Assembly: GCA_964187655.1 (NCBI GenBank)
Contig: CAXLMP010000109.1
Span: forward strand, 1-64,000
Reading direction: 5' to 3'
Source of the DNA: Lentimonas sp002292345
GTDB taxonomy: Bacteria; Verrucomicrobiota; Verrucomicrobiia; Opitutales; Coraliomargaritaceae
DNA length: 64,000 bases
The translations under genes were made by a program, and so were the position numbers. The stretch's first letter is position 1. The number at the start of each line of letters is the position of its first letter. Of the stretch, positions 40,437-56,366 are shown in pieces. Below the pieces are notes generated by a model. That model searched no databases. It saw only the letters and a program-made list of their open reading frames with translations, and was not told the DNA's origin.

Positions 40437-40952
40437 ATGAGACCAGAAAAGCAATATCTCGTTGAAGAGGTGAACCAACACCTCGACAAGTCCGAATACG
40501 TTTACCTCGCTAATTACGAGCGTATTACCGTGGAAGAAATCGCAGAACTGCGTGCCTCTCTTGCAGAGCACAACGCTGAGTTCCACGTTGTTAAAAACAG
40601 CATTTTCGGTGTCGCAGCGGCCGCCAAGGCACTCCCTGATCTCAGTGAGCACTTGACTGGTCAAACTGCGATCATCGTCGGTGGTGAAAACCCATCCGGA
40701 GTCGCTAAAGTAATTGGTGCATTCTTCAAGAAAAAGGAAAAGATCGACGTCAAAGCGGGTATCCTTAACGAGAAGGCACTCACCAAGGAAGAGATCGCAG
40801 TATTGGCGAAACTTCCAGGACTCGAATCGCTCCGGGCTCAACTCCTCGGACTTCTTACGCAGCCTGCGACCGGATTCGTCCGCGTGCTCAACGCTGTTCC
40901 GCAAAGTCTACTCTTCACTCTTCAAGCGAAGGCCAATAAAGACGGCGAGTAG
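40437..40952 (+). CDS. rplJ: 50S ribosomal protein L10
   Basis: L10 anchors L7/L12 dimers on the ribosome. The 171-residue protein starts MRPEKQYLVEEVNQHL, with the YLANYERITVEEIAELR RNA-binding region and a C-terminal helix for L12. A gggag Shine-Dalgarno lies 13 bp upstream, one of the few in this cluster. Confidence 0.96.
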   Translation: MRPEKQYLVEEVNQHLDKSEYVYLANYERITVEEIAELRASLAEHNAEFHVVKNSIFGVAAAAKALPDLSEHLTGQTAIIVGGENPSGVAKVIGAFFKKKEKIDVKAGILNEKALTKEEIAVLAKLPGLESLRAQLLGLLTQPATGFVRVLNAVPQSLLFTLQAKANKDGE

Positions 40953-40969
40953 TCTACAAAATAATTTCT

Positions 40970-41058
40970 GGTCGTCCAGCCTTGGTTGGGCGGCCTAAAA
41001 ATAACCAAAATAATCCGGTTAGGAGGATTTCCCCTCTTAAATATCCCAACACTTGGGA
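40970..41058 (+). promoter_or_regulatory. Stem-loops between rplJ and rplL
   Basis: Two hairpins: 40970-40995 (ggtcgtccagcc with ggttgggcggcc, including wobble pairs) and 41042-41058 (atcccaa-cac-ttgggat). Neither has a strong T-run. They may set the L10:L12 ratio by partial termination or mRNA processing. Confidence 0.45.
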
Positions 41059-41085
41059 TGCTAACCAATTGAAAGGTATAACATC

Positions 41086-41469
41086 ATGGCAGATATCACA
41101 AAAGAACAAGTAATCGATTTCCTCTCAGCACAAACAGTGCTTGAAGTGGCAGATCTCGTTAAAGCACTCGAAGAGAAGTGGGGCGTAAGCGCTGCTGCTC
41201 CTGTCGCTGTTGCCGCTGCTGGCGGTGCTGCTGCTACAGCAGAAGCTTCTGAAGAAAAAGACGAATTTGACGTCATCTTCGTAGCTCCTGGCGACAACAA
41301 GATCGCTTCCATTAAGGAAGTCCGCGCAATCACAGGCCTCGGTCTGAAGGAAGCTAAGGACCTCGTTGAAGGTGCACCTAAGCCTGTTAAGGAAGGTGCA
41401 ACTAAGGACGAAGCAGCAGAGATCAAGAAGAAGCTCGAAGCTGCAGGCGCTAAGGTCGAATTAAAGTAA
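41086..41469 (+). CDS. rplL: 50S ribosomal protein L7/L12
   Basis: L12 recruits translation GTPases. The 127-residue protein has the N-terminal dimerisation helices, an Ala/Gly-rich hinge (about residues 35-52) and the C-terminal domain with KIASIKEVRAITGLGLKEAK and LVEGAPKPVKEG. Confidence 0.98.
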   Translation: MADITKEQVIDFLSAQTVLEVADLVKALEEKWGVSAAAPVAVAAAGGAAATAEASEEKDEFDVIFVAPGDNKIASIKEVRAITGLGLKEAKDLVEGAPKPVKEGATKDEAAEIKKKLEAAGAKVELK

Positions 41470-41512
41470 TCGGATACCCATTCCAGCTTATATTTAATAG
41501 CCCACATTTTTC

Positions 41513-41569
41513 ACAGTTAGGTGAGCTCATCCAAATCGGGTGAGCCTCGCCTAACTGTTTTTGTCTTTT
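41513..41569 (+). terminator. Attenuator/terminator between rplL and rpoB
   Basis: A stem of about 20 bp with one bulge (acagttaggtgagctcatcc with its partner ending ctaactgt), then tttttgtctttt. Partial termination here would lower rpoBC expression relative to the ribosomal genes, as known in E. coli. Confidence 0.8.
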
Positions 41570-41634
41570 AGCCGCCCCTAGGTCGGCACATGTTAGTCTC
41601 ACACTCTTTTTAACCGTCATCGGACATCCGCACT

Positions 41635-44600
41635 ATGTCAAAACGCATTAATTTCGGTAAGCTCAAGGAAGTTATTCAGCCACCCAATCTGATTGAAAAT
41701 CAGATCGATTCCTTCACGGAATTCCTTCAAATGGATCTGGCTCCTACGCAACGTAAACAAGTGGGCCTCGAAGCCGTATTTTCCGAGGTGTTTCCCATTG
41801 AGAGTTATGACAGTCGCTGCCATCTCGAATATGTCAGCTACACTGCGACACCGCCTCGCGAAACGGAGATCGAAGCGATCCGCGAGGGTGTTACTTACTC
41901 TGTCTCATTGTATGTGAAGCTTCGCCTCCGCGAAGAAGACCACATTAAGGACGAAGAGATCTACATGGGTGAATTGCCGATGATCTCCGAGCGTGGCTCT
42001 TTCATCATTAACGGCGCCGAGCGCGTTATTGTTAGCCAGCTCCACCGTTCGCCTGGTATCGCATTCGAAGAGAGCGTACACACCAGCGGCAAGGTTCTGC
42101 ATGCCTTCCGTATTATCCCAGACCGTGGCACCTGGCTCGAAGTACAGTTCGATCAAAACGATCTTTTGTATGTTTACCTCGACCGTCGTCGTCGCCGTCG
42201 TAAGTTCCTGCTCACCACGTTGCTGCGTGCGATGGGTTACAGTTCTGATGCAGACATTCTAAATCTTTTCTACGAGTTGGATGAGATCACAGTCGCTGAA
42301 GCGTTGAAGCGCGACTCTGTTTCCAACCTAGTGCTCACTGAAGACATCGTTGATGCGGATAAGGGCGTTGTGCTTGCACGTGCGTTTGAACCGCTCACTA
42401 AGACGATCGTTCGCTCATTCCAGAAGGCTGGGTTGAAGAAGGTTACTACGATCGACACGACTGTTGACGATGGTGCCATCATCCGCTGCCTCAAGAAGGA
42501 CCCCACTCAAAACGAAGAAGAAGCGCTTAAGGATATCTACAAGCGACTTCGCCCGGGTGAGCCCCCCACAACTGCAAATGCCAAGGCATTGCTCAAGCGC
42601 CTCTTTCAAGATCCACGTCGTTATGACTTAGGTCGCGTGGGTCGTTACAAGCTCAATCAGAAGCTTGCGATGGACACCGATTTGGACTTCCGGGTGATTA
42701 GCGCTGAAGACGTAGTTGAAGCGACTAAATATCTCACGCGTCTCAAGCGCGGTGACGGAATGCTCGATGACATTGACCACTTGGGTAGTCGTCGTGTGCG
42801 CACCGTGGGAGAGCTTCTTGCTAACCAATGTCGTGTCGGCTTGGCTCGCACAGAGCGTCTGGTTAAAGAGCGTATGACACTTTATGATCAAAGTGTTGAT
42901 TCGATCTCTCCGCAAAAGCTGATCAATCCGAAGGCTTTGAGCACTGTTATCCGCGACTTCTTTGCGCGCAGTCAGCTCTCTCAGTTCATGGACCAAATTA
43001 ACCCGCTTGCTGAGCTCACACACAAACGTCGTCTGTCCGCTCTTGGGCCCGGTGGTTTGAATCGTGAACGTGCTGGTTTCGAAGTGCGTGACGTTCACCC
43101 GTCTCACTATGGTCGTATCTGCCCAATTGAAACTCCGGAAGGGCCGAACATCGGTCTGATTAACTCACTGTCACTTTACTCCACCATCAATGAATTTGGG
43201 TTCATTGAAACTCCATACCGTAAGGTTGTGAAGGGTCACGTAACTGATGAGGTCGAATACTTGAACGCCGACCAAGAAGAGCCGCACATGATTGCGCAGG
43301 CGAATTCTGAACTCGACGACAAGAGCAATCTTATTGGCCGCGTCACATGCCGTAAGCGCGATGAGGTGCTTGAAGTGGATGGTAAAGATGTGAACTACAT
43401 GGACGTGTCTCCAAAGCAGCTGATCTCGGTTGCTGCGGGTATCATTCCATTCCTTGAGCACGATGATGCGAATCGCGCGCTGATGGGGTCGAATATGCAA
43501 CGTCAAGGTGTGCCACTGCTTCAATCGGAGGCGCCATTTGTTGGCACCGGGATTGAAAGCCGTGTTGCGATCGACTCGAAGACAGTCGAAATCGCAGACA
43601 TCGACGGAATTATTGCTTCAGTTGACGCCAACCACATCGTGCTGACTTCGGATGGTGAAATTCCGAAAATGAAGGAGTTGGTTACAGATGCGAAGAAAGA
43701 CATCTTCGTCTACAACCTCCGTAAGTTCATGCGCTCGAATGCCGGCACTTGCTTCAATCAGAAGCCAATTGTCGCCAAAGGCCAACCTGTTAAGAAAGGC
43801 GACGTGATCGCGGACGGTGCGTCCACTGATAACGGTGAGCTTGCAATCGGTCGTAACATTCTCGTGGCGTTCATGCCGTGGAATGGTTATAACTTCGAAG
43901 ATGCGATTCTTATCTCCGAGAAGATCGTTAAGGACGACATCTTCACCTCGATCCACGTGGACGAGTTTGAAGTAACTGCCCGTGATACGAAGCTTGGACC
44001 TGAAGAAATCACACGCGATATTCCGAATGTGGGTGAAGAGGCTCTTAAGGACCTCAACCACGATGGTGTCATTCGTGTCGGTGCGGAAGTGAAGCCTGGC
44101 GATATTCTCGTCGGTAAGATCACTCCAAAATCTGAAACTGAGCTCGCTCCGGAAGAAAAACTGCTTCGCGCGATTTTCGGTGAGAAGGCGGCTGACGTGA
44201 AGGATTCTTCGCTTGTGGTGCCATCAGGCGTTCGCGGTATCATCATGGACGTAAAGGTTTCGGCCCGTGTCGATGGTGAGCCAGAAGAGCTTTCCGCTTC
44301 CGATCGTCGTCGTCAGATTAAGAAGATCAACGAAGAGTACCGCTCACAGAGTGATAAGCTTCGTGAAGATCTTACTGAAGCGCTGTCTAACATTCTGTTG
44401 GGGGAAAAGATCCCACTAGATGTAAAGAATGGCGACACAGACGAAATCATCATCCCTGCAAATCGTAAGATCACGAAGACATTGCTTCGTCGCCTTGCAG
44501 CCGTCTCCAAGCATATCGAGATCGATCCTTCACCGGTGAAGATCAAGATCATGGAGATTGTCAGCAACTACCAAGGTAAGTTCGACGAACTAGACTACGA

Positions 44601-45423
44601 CCGTGAGCGTAAGATCACAGGTGTAGAGTCTGGTGAAGATGCAGATCAAGGCGTTGTTAAGAGTGTTAAGGTCTACATCGCTAAGAAATGTAAGATGCAG
44701 GTCGGCGATAAGATGGCTGGTCGTCACGGTAATAAAGGTGTTGTCGCTAAGGTTGTTCCTGAAGAAGACATGCCGCACCTGCCAGACGGCACCCCAGTTG
44801 AGATTTGCTTGAATCCACTGGGTGTTCCTTCTCGAATGAATGTTGGACAGGTCCTAGAGACTCACCTCGGTTGGGCTTGTAATAAGCTCGGCATCAAGGT
44901 GGCGACTCCAGTGTTCGATGGTATTAGTGAATCACGTGTCCGTGAGTATCTCGATGAAGCAGGCCTACCGACGACTGGTAAGAGTGTTCTCTTCGATGGT
45001 CAGTCCGGTGAGCCACTCGCACAAGAGGTTGTGGTTGGATACATGTATATGTTGAAGCTCAATCACCTTGTGTCATCCAAGATCCACGCTCGTGCGGTTG
45101 GTCCTTACTCCCTCATTACCCAGCAACCGCTCGGTGGTAAGGCACAGTATGGTGGTCAGCGTTTCGGGGAGATGGAAGTTTGGGCACTTGAGGCCTATGG
45201 CGCTGCATACACATTGCAGGAGCTCCTCACTGTTAAATCCGATGATGTTGCAGGTCGAACACGCATCTATGAATCACTCGTTAAAGGTGACAATAGCTTG
45301 CATGCCGGCACGCCTCAATCGTTCAACGTTTTGATGAAGGAAATTCAGAGTCTCTGTCTTGACGTTCGTCTCAGCTCCGACGGTAAGTTCACATCGAGCA
45401 CTGTGCTTGATGCGTCCTGCTAA
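41635..45423 (+). CDS. rpoB: RNA polymerase beta subunit
   Basis: The beta subunit of RNA polymerase, 1262 residues. Visible are the rifampicin region SQFMDQINPLAELTHKRR, the ETPEGPNIGLI motif, GYNFEDAILIS, the KMAGRHGNKGV segment and C-terminal GGQRFGEMEVWALEAYGA. In the rifampicin cluster Ile stands where E. coli has Asn518 and Ala where it has Ser522; His526 and Ser531 equivalents are kept. There is no Shine-Dalgarno before the ATG. Confidence 0.98.
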   Translation: MSKRINFGKLKEVIQPPNLIENQIDSFTEFLQMDLAPTQRKQVGLEAVFSEVFPIESYDSRCHLEYVSYTATPPRETEIEAIREGVTYSVSLYVKLRLREEDHIKDEEIYMGELPMISERGSFIINGAERVIVSQLHRSPGIAFEESVHTSGKVLHAFRIIPDRGTWLEVQFDQNDLLYVYLDRRRRRRKFLLTTLLRAMGYSSDADILNLFYELDEITVAEALKRDSVSNLVLTEDIVDADKGVVLARAFEPLTKTIVRSFQKAGLKKVTTIDTTVDDGAIIRCLKKDPTQNEEEALKDIYKRLRPGEPPTTANAKALLKRLFQDPRRYDLGRVGRYKLNQKLAMDTDLDFRVISAEDVVEATKYLTRLKRGDGMLDDIDHLGSRRVRTVGELLANQCRVGLARTERLVKERMTLYDQSVDSISPQKLINPKALSTVIRDFFARSQLSQFMDQINPLAELTHKRRLSALGPGGLNRERAGFEVRDVHPSHYGRICPIETPEGPNIGLINSLSLYSTINEFGFIETPYRKVVKGHVTDEVEYLNADQEEPHMIAQANSELDDKSNLIGRVTCRKRDEVLEVDGKDVNYMDVSPKQLISVAAGIIPFLEHDDANRALMGSNMQRQGVPLLQSEAPFVGTGIESRVAIDSKTVEIADIDGIIASVDANHIVLTSDGEIPKMKELVTDAKKDIFVYNLRKFMRSNAGTCFNQKPIVAKGQPVKKGDVIADGASTDNGELAIGRNILVAFMPWNGYNFEDAILISEKIVKDDIFTSIHVDEFEVTARDTKLGPEEITRDIPNVGEEALKDLNHDGVIRVGAEVKPGDILVGKITPKSETELAPEEKLLRAIFGEKAADVKDSSLVVPSGVRGIIMDVKVSARVDGEPEELSASDRRRQIKKINEEYRSQSDKLREDLTEALSNILLGEKIPLDVKNGDTDEIIIPANRKITKTLLRRLAAVSKHIEIDPSPVKIKIMEIVSNYQGKFDELDYDRERKITGVESGEDADQGVVKSVKVYIAKKCKMQVGDKMAGRHGNKGVVAKVVPEEDMPHLPDGTPVEICLNPLGVPSRMNVGQVLETHLGWACNKLGIKVATPVFDGISESRVREYLDEAGLPTTGKSVLFDGQSGEPLAQEVVVGYMYMLKLNHLVSSKIHARAVGPYSLITQQPLGGKAQYGGQRFGEMEVWALEAYGAAYTLQELLTVKSDDVAGRTRIYESLVKGDNSLHAGTPQSFNVLMKEIQSLCLDVRLSSDGKFTSSTVLDASC

Positions 45424-45464
45424 GAGTATCGTTTAAACGCAAATTTCAAAAAAGGTTTTTATTA

Positions 45465-49703
<4,239 letters not shown>

Positions 49704-49721
49704 TTCGTTTCAATCCTTTAC

Positions 49722-49757
49722 AGAGGCGGGCGGATCGAATGCCGCTCGCCTCTTTTT
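49722..49757 (+). terminator. Terminator after rpoC
   Basis: A 12-bp stem agaggcgggcgg / ccgctcgcctct with an 8-nt loop and five T, 19 bp after the rpoC stop. Confidence 0.88.
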
Positions 49758-49821
49758 ATCTCTCAATTAATCAATCTTAGAATATCGCCAGTCGAATCGC
49801 GAAAAAAACCGAGAATAATTC

Positions 49822-49849
49822 TTGCACAGCTTTTTCAAAGCGCTACTTT
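49822..49849 (+). promoter_or_regulatory. Putative promoter of the rpsL operon
   Basis: TTGCAC (49822-49827), 16 bp spacer, TACTTT (49844-49849), placed between the rpoC terminator and rpsL. Both boxes are only partial matches. Confidence 0.3.
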
Positions 49850-49886
49850 CGCCGTCTTTCTCAAAATCCAGCGATTCAAATTTTCA

Positions 49887-50267
49887 ATGCCTACAATTAA
49901 TCAACTCGTCCGCAATCCGCGTATTGTGCAGAAGGAGAAGACGAAGTCACCTGCACTTCGCGCCAATCCATTTCGCCGCGGCGTCTGTGTCCAAGTCATG
50001 ACACGTACGCCCAAAAAGCCGAATTCCGCTATCCGTAAGGTGGCAAAGGTTCGTCTTACTAATGGAATCGAAGTCATTGCTTACATTCCTGATGAAGGTC
50101 ATAATCTTCAGGAGCACAGTATCGTTCTCGTTCGCGGTGGTCGAGTGAAGGATCTTCCTGGTGTTCGTTACCACATCGTGCGTGGTACACTTGACTGTGT
50201 TGGTGTTGAAAAACGCCGCCGTAGCCGTTCTAAATACGGTGTTAAGCGTCCTAAGGACGCGAAATAA
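49887..50267 (+). CDS. rpsL: 30S ribosomal protein S12
   Basis: S12 shapes the decoding centre. The 126-residue protein has RTPKKPNSAIRKVAKVRLTN and the GGRVKDLPGVRYHIVRG loop. The Lys residues whose changes give streptomycin resistance (in TPKKPNSA and RVKDLPG) are wild type. First gene of the str operon. Confidence 0.98.
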   Translation: MPTINQLVRNPRIVQKEKTKSPALRANPFRRGVCVQVMTRTPKKPNSAIRKVAKVRLTNGIEVIAYIPDEGHNLQEHSIVLVRGGRVKDLPGVRYHIVRGTLDCVGVEKRRRSRSKYGVKRPKDAK

Positions 50268-50294
50268 CGGATTAATCATTAAACGTATTTTATT

Positions 50295-50768
<474 letters not shown>

Positions 50769-50813
50769 TTTCGATTCCTGCTTCGCCCCCCTGTTCTTTT
50801 CCAGTCCATTTCA

Positions 50814-52961
<2,148 letters not shown>

Positions 52962-53060
52962 CCGCAGGTATTCTGAGCCTTAATCTTACTCGTAAATCTT
53001 CTCTTAATCTTCCGTCGTTTTTTAACATCACATAAGTAAAATCTAAACCAAATACAATAA

Positions 53061-53369
53061 ATGAGCTCACCACGTATCCGTATCCGCCTCAAAGGCTTCG
53101 ATTATCGCGTCATCGACCAGTCTGCAACAGACATCGTTGAAACAGCAAAGCGCTCAGGCGCACGCGTTTCCGGCCCTGTGCCGCTTCCGACTCACATCGG
53201 CAAGCTCACAGTGAACCGTTCGCCGCACGTTAACAAAAAGTCTATGGACCAATTCGAAGTCCGCACACACAAGCGCTTGATCGACATCCTCGAACCTACA
53301 GCAGCCACAGTGGACGAGCTCAAGAAGCTCAACCTTCCAGCGGGTGTTGATATTTCGATCAACGTTTAG
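53061..53369 (+). CDS. rpsJ: 30S ribosomal protein S10
   Basis: S10 belongs to the 30S head and also acts as NusE in antitermination. The 102-residue protein has IRIRLKGFDYRVIDQSA and the SPHVNKKSMDQFEVRTHKR loop. It is the last gene of this transcript: a terminator follows within 30 bp, separating it from rplC. Confidence 0.97.
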   Translation: MSSPRIRIRLKGFDYRVIDQSATDIVETAKRSGARVSGPVPLPTHIGKLTVNRSPHVNKKSMDQFEVRTHKRLIDILEPTAATVDELKKLNLPAGVDISINV

Positions 53370-53394
53370 GTCATTCGCTAAATTGTTCAAAAAT

Positions 53395-53423
53395 CCGCCA
53401 CTCGCAAGAGTCGCGGGTTTTTT
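53395..53423 (+). terminator. Terminator after rpsJ
   Basis: Stem ccgccactc / gagtcgcgg with one mismatch, gcaa loop, then tttttt. It ends the str transcript. Confidence 0.8.
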
Positions 53424-53842
53424 GTGTATACAGTCAATATTTAGTAAATGAGCACGTTCTGCGCGCTGAGAATGTAGCGCCATCGCGACTATTTTGTCGG
53501 GTGAGGCCGTATTTATGATGCGGGATCTGCTCGCGTGCGTGTGGCCGTAGACCTTCGTCGTTATATTTACAGGAGTATTCTTACAGAACTCATGGTCGCA
53601 GGCAGGACTAGGTCGATGATAACACGAAGTCTTAGGATATTTCGTGTGGATCTCCTTAAAAGTCGACAGCACATATATGGGGCCGAATTTTCGCGGATTT
53701 TCGGGCTTTTGAATATTAAAAGTTCACCGCTTAAAGAAATAATGCATTTTTTCTAAATAGGGGGTTGACGGGGCTGGGATTTAACTCTTTTTTCCGTCGC
53801 TCGCTTCCCATTTGAGGCGATAAATCACATTTTATTTTAACC
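53424..53842. other. Long gap between rpsJ and rplC
   Basis: About 420 bp without a credible gene. A 73-codon frame (53535-53756) has no family features. The 3' part becomes A/T-rich and carries the TTGACG box at 53765. Otherwise nothing is recognised. Confidence 0.6.
53765..53793 (+). promoter_or_regulatory. Putative promoter of the rplC-secY transcript
   Basis: TTGACG at 53765-53770 within ggggttgacggggct, after an A/T-rich stretch. The -10 position at 17 bp is a run of T and unconvincing. The -35 region matches that before tRNA-Thr-tuf. Confidence 0.4.
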
Positions 53843-53892
53843 ACTAACGCAGGTCTCGCAAACGGAGCATTCAGCTCCACCTGCCTATTAGT
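53843..53892 (+). promoter_or_regulatory. Structured leader before rplC
   Basis: Nested pairing: actaa with ttagt, gcaggt (53849-53854) with acctgc (53879-53884), and inside it ggagc-attca-gctcc (53864-53878). It ends 3 bases before the rplC ATG. The only Shine-Dalgarno-like ggag is inside the inner stem. It may be a ribosomal-protein autoregulatory leader. Confidence 0.55.
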
Positions 53893-53895
53893 ATT

Positions 53896-54540
53896 ATGAA
53901 CATAGCCCTACTTGGTAAAAAGATAGGTATGACGCAGGTATTCGACGATGCAAATCGTTTGATTCCTGTCACTGTCATCGAAGCAGGTCCTTGCCCGGTC
54001 ACACAGGTCAAGTCGACTGAGAAGGACGGATATGATGCCATTCAAATTGGCTTCCGTCAGCAAAAAGAGCACCGCCTAACTAAGGCTGCTCTTGGACACT
54101 TCAAAAAAGCTGGAGTTGAGCCAGTTGCAGAGCTCGGCGAGTTCCGCACTAATGGCGACACTGAAATTAACCTCGGCGATGTGTTAACAGTCGAGCACTT
54201 TGAAGCTGGCCAAAAAATCGACGTTATTGCGACAACTAAGGGACGTGGTTTCCAAGGTGTTGTGAAACGCTACGGTTTCGCTGGTGGTCCCGCATCCCAC
54301 GGTTCCATGTTCCACCGTCGTGGTGGTTCTTATGGCATGTGCCAGTGGCCCGGCCACGTTATTAAGGGTAAGAAAATGCCAGGTCACATGGGTGACGTTT
54401 CGCGCACTGTTCAAAACCTTGAAGTTGTTAAAGTGATTGCCGATAAGAATCTGATCCTTGTTAAGGGCAGCATTCCTGGCTCACGTGGTGGTCTTGTCAC
54501 CGTCCGCACTGCGATTAAAACAAAAGCCAATAAGGCGTAA
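53896..54540 (+). CDS. rplC: 50S ribosomal protein L3
   Basis: L3 nucleates 50S assembly near the peptidyl-transferase centre. The 214-residue protein begins MNIALLGKKIGMTQVFDD and has the GRGFQGVVKRYGFAGGPASH loop. First gene of the long transcript that runs to secY and beyond. Confidence 0.98.
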   Translation: MNIALLGKKIGMTQVFDDANRLIPVTVIEAGPCPVTQVKSTEKDGYDAIQIGFRQQKEHRLTKAALGHFKKAGVEPVAELGEFRTNGDTEINLGDVLTVEHFEAGQKIDVIATTKGRGFQGVVKRYGFAGGPASHGSMFHRRGGSYGMCQWPGHVIKGKKMPGHMGDVSRTVQNLEVVKVIADKNLILVKGSIPGSRGGLVTVRTAIKTKANKA

Positions 54541-54558
54541 TCGAAGGGACATACTAAG

Positions 54559-55194
54559 ATGAAACTTAATGTATACACAGCTGACGGGACAAAGAGCGAA
54601 GAGAAGGAATTCTCAGCGTTTCCCGCTTTCACCGACGATAAGGGCATCGCTGCTCTTCGTCAGGTAGTCATCGCACACCAAGCGAATCTTCGCCAAGGCA
54701 ATGCTTGCACTAAGACACGCGCTGAAGTGAGTGGCTCTGGTAAGAAGCTTTTCCGTCAAAAGGGGAGTGGTACCGCTCGTCAGGGTTCTCGCCGCGTTCC
54801 GCATCAACGCCATGGTGGTGTTGCGCATGGACCAAAGCCTCGCGACTACTCGCAAAAGATTAATACCAAAATGAAGGCACTTGCTTTCAAGCGTGCGCTT
54901 TTCAATCGTGCGACAGACGGTGGTATTTCTGTAATCGAATCGATCGAAGTTAAAGAACCGAAGACTAAGCTTTTTGACAAGGTTCTCACTGCTGTGCTAC
55001 CTAAGCGCGGTAAGGTTTTGATTATCGACGATGCTTTTGAAACAAATGCTGCACTAGCTGCTCGCAACATCGACGGACTTTCCCTCGCTGAAGCAGGTAG
55101 CCTCAGCACTCTCGATGTTGTCCGCTACCGCCACATTATTGTGAGCGCTAAGGGCATCGAAACACTCATCGCTCGCGCAAACGGAAGTAAGTAA
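54559..55194 (+). CDS. rplD: 50S ribosomal protein L4
   Basis: L4 lines the exit tunnel and in some bacteria represses its operon. The 211-residue protein has the loop KLFRQKGSGTARQGSRRVPH. Its stop shares one base with the rplW start. Confidence 0.98.
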   Translation: MKLNVYTADGTKSEEKEFSAFPAFTDDKGIAALRQVVIAHQANLRQGNACTKTRAEVSGSGKKLFRQKGSGTARQGSRRVPHQRHGGVAHGPKPRDYSQKINTKMKALAFKRALFNRATDGGISVIESIEVKEPKTKLFDKVLTAVLPKRGKVLIIDDAFETNAALAARNIDGLSLAEAGSLSTLDVVRYRHIIVSAKGIETLIARANGSK

Positions 55195-55484
55195 TGATTA
55201 TTGCAAATACAATTCTACGCGAATTCCGCGTTACTGAGAAAGCAGCAAATCTTGCCGCTAACTTGAACCAATACACTTTCGAAGTAAATCCTCGCGCAAA
55301 CCGCAAGGAAGTCGCTCGTGCAGTGGAGAAGGTGTTCAACGTATCAGTAACCAAAGTAAACATTCTTAACAGAAAACCTAAAGCTAAGACAGACCGCTCA
55401 CGTGGTGGTCGTCCTGGCACTAAAGGTGGCCTGAAAAAGGCCATTGTTAGCCTTAAGGAAGGAGATAAGATCGAACTCGTCTAA
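55194..55484 (+). CDS. rplW: 50S ribosomal protein L23
   Basis: L23 sits at the tunnel exit and docks trigger factor and SRP. The 96-residue protein has EKAANLAANLNQYTFEVNPR and the basic loop RKPKAKTDRSRGGRPGTK. Overlaps rplD by one base (taatg). Confidence 0.97.
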   Translation: MIIANTILREFRVTEKAANLAANLNQYTFEVNPRANRKEVARAVEKVFNVSVTKVNILNRKPKAKTDRSRGGRPGTKGGLKKAIVSLKEGDKIELV

Positions 55485-55505
55485 GACGAAAGAGACCTAA
55501 ATATC

Positions 55506-56354
55506 ATGGCACTCGTAAAATCCAGACCTTTGACTCCAGGTACTCGTTTCCTTATCCGAAACAAGGCGGACGTCTCTAACAAAAAGCCTGAGCGTCAGCT
55601 CACGACTTACAACCACAAGAAGAAAGGGCGTAATTGCTACGGCCGTATCACCTCTCGTCGTCGTGGTGGTGGTCACAAGCGTGCTTACCGCATCATCGAC
55701 TTCCGTCGCGATAAGTTGGACATACCAGCGAACGTGCAGGCTATAGAATATGATCCGAATCGTACCGCTAATATTGCTCTCCTCGCTTATGCGGATGGTG
55801 AAAAGCGCTACATTCTGGCACCTCGCGGTGTTAAGGCTGGTGATACGCTCATCAACTCCAGCGTTCGCGTCGAATTCTCACCCGGGTTCAGTATGCCTCT
55901 CGCAGTGATCCCGCCTGCAACTAAGATTCACGCAATCGAATTGCACCCAGGCCGTGGTGCTCAAATCGCCCGCTCTGCAGGTCAATCCGCTCAGCTTGTT
56001 TCGATTGATGGCGATCGAGCGACTGTGAAGATGCCTTCCGGTGAAATCCGATTCCTCAACTCTCGTTGCCGTGCAACGATCGGTGAAGTCGGCAATCACG
56101 AGCACAGCGGACAAAGCCTCGGTAAAGCGGGTCGTAATCGCTGGCTCGGGCGTCGTCCACGGGTTCGTGGTGTTGCGATGAATCCTGTCGATCACCCTAT
56201 GGGTGGTGGTGAAGGCCGCACCTCTGGTGGTGGTCACCCACAGTCTCCTTGGGGCCAGCTCTCTAAGGGATTCCCGACTCGTAAGAAGTCCAATCCAACT
56301 AATTCGCAGATTCTCGTTCGCCGTAACGGTCGTCAGCTCAAGAAAAAAAAGTAA
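55506..56354 (+). CDS. rplB: 50S ribosomal protein L2
   Basis: L2 supports subunit joining and peptidyl transfer. The 282-residue protein has RRRGGGHKRAYRIIDFRRD and the RGVAMNPVDHPMGGGEGRTS motif with the conserved His, and ends in a Lys-rich tail. Confidence 0.98.
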   Translation: MALVKSRPLTPGTRFLIRNKADVSNKKPERQLTTYNHKKKGRNCYGRITSRRRGGGHKRAYRIIDFRRDKLDIPANVQAIEYDPNRTANIALLAYADGEKRYILAPRGVKAGDTLINSSVRVEFSPGFSMPLAVIPPATKIHAIELHPGRGAQIARSAGQSAQLVSIDGDRATVKMPSGEIRFLNSRCRATIGEVGNHEHSGQSLGKAGRNRWLGRRPRVRGVAMNPVDHPMGGGEGRTSGGGHPQSPWGQLSKGFPTRKKSNPTNSQILVRRNGRQLKKKK

Positions 56355-56366
56355 ACTCTCTTAGCT

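Noticed and set aside
53535..53756. 73-codon frame in the rpsJ-rplC gap
   Set aside because: No start context, atypical basic composition and no similarity; the region is better read as non-coding.
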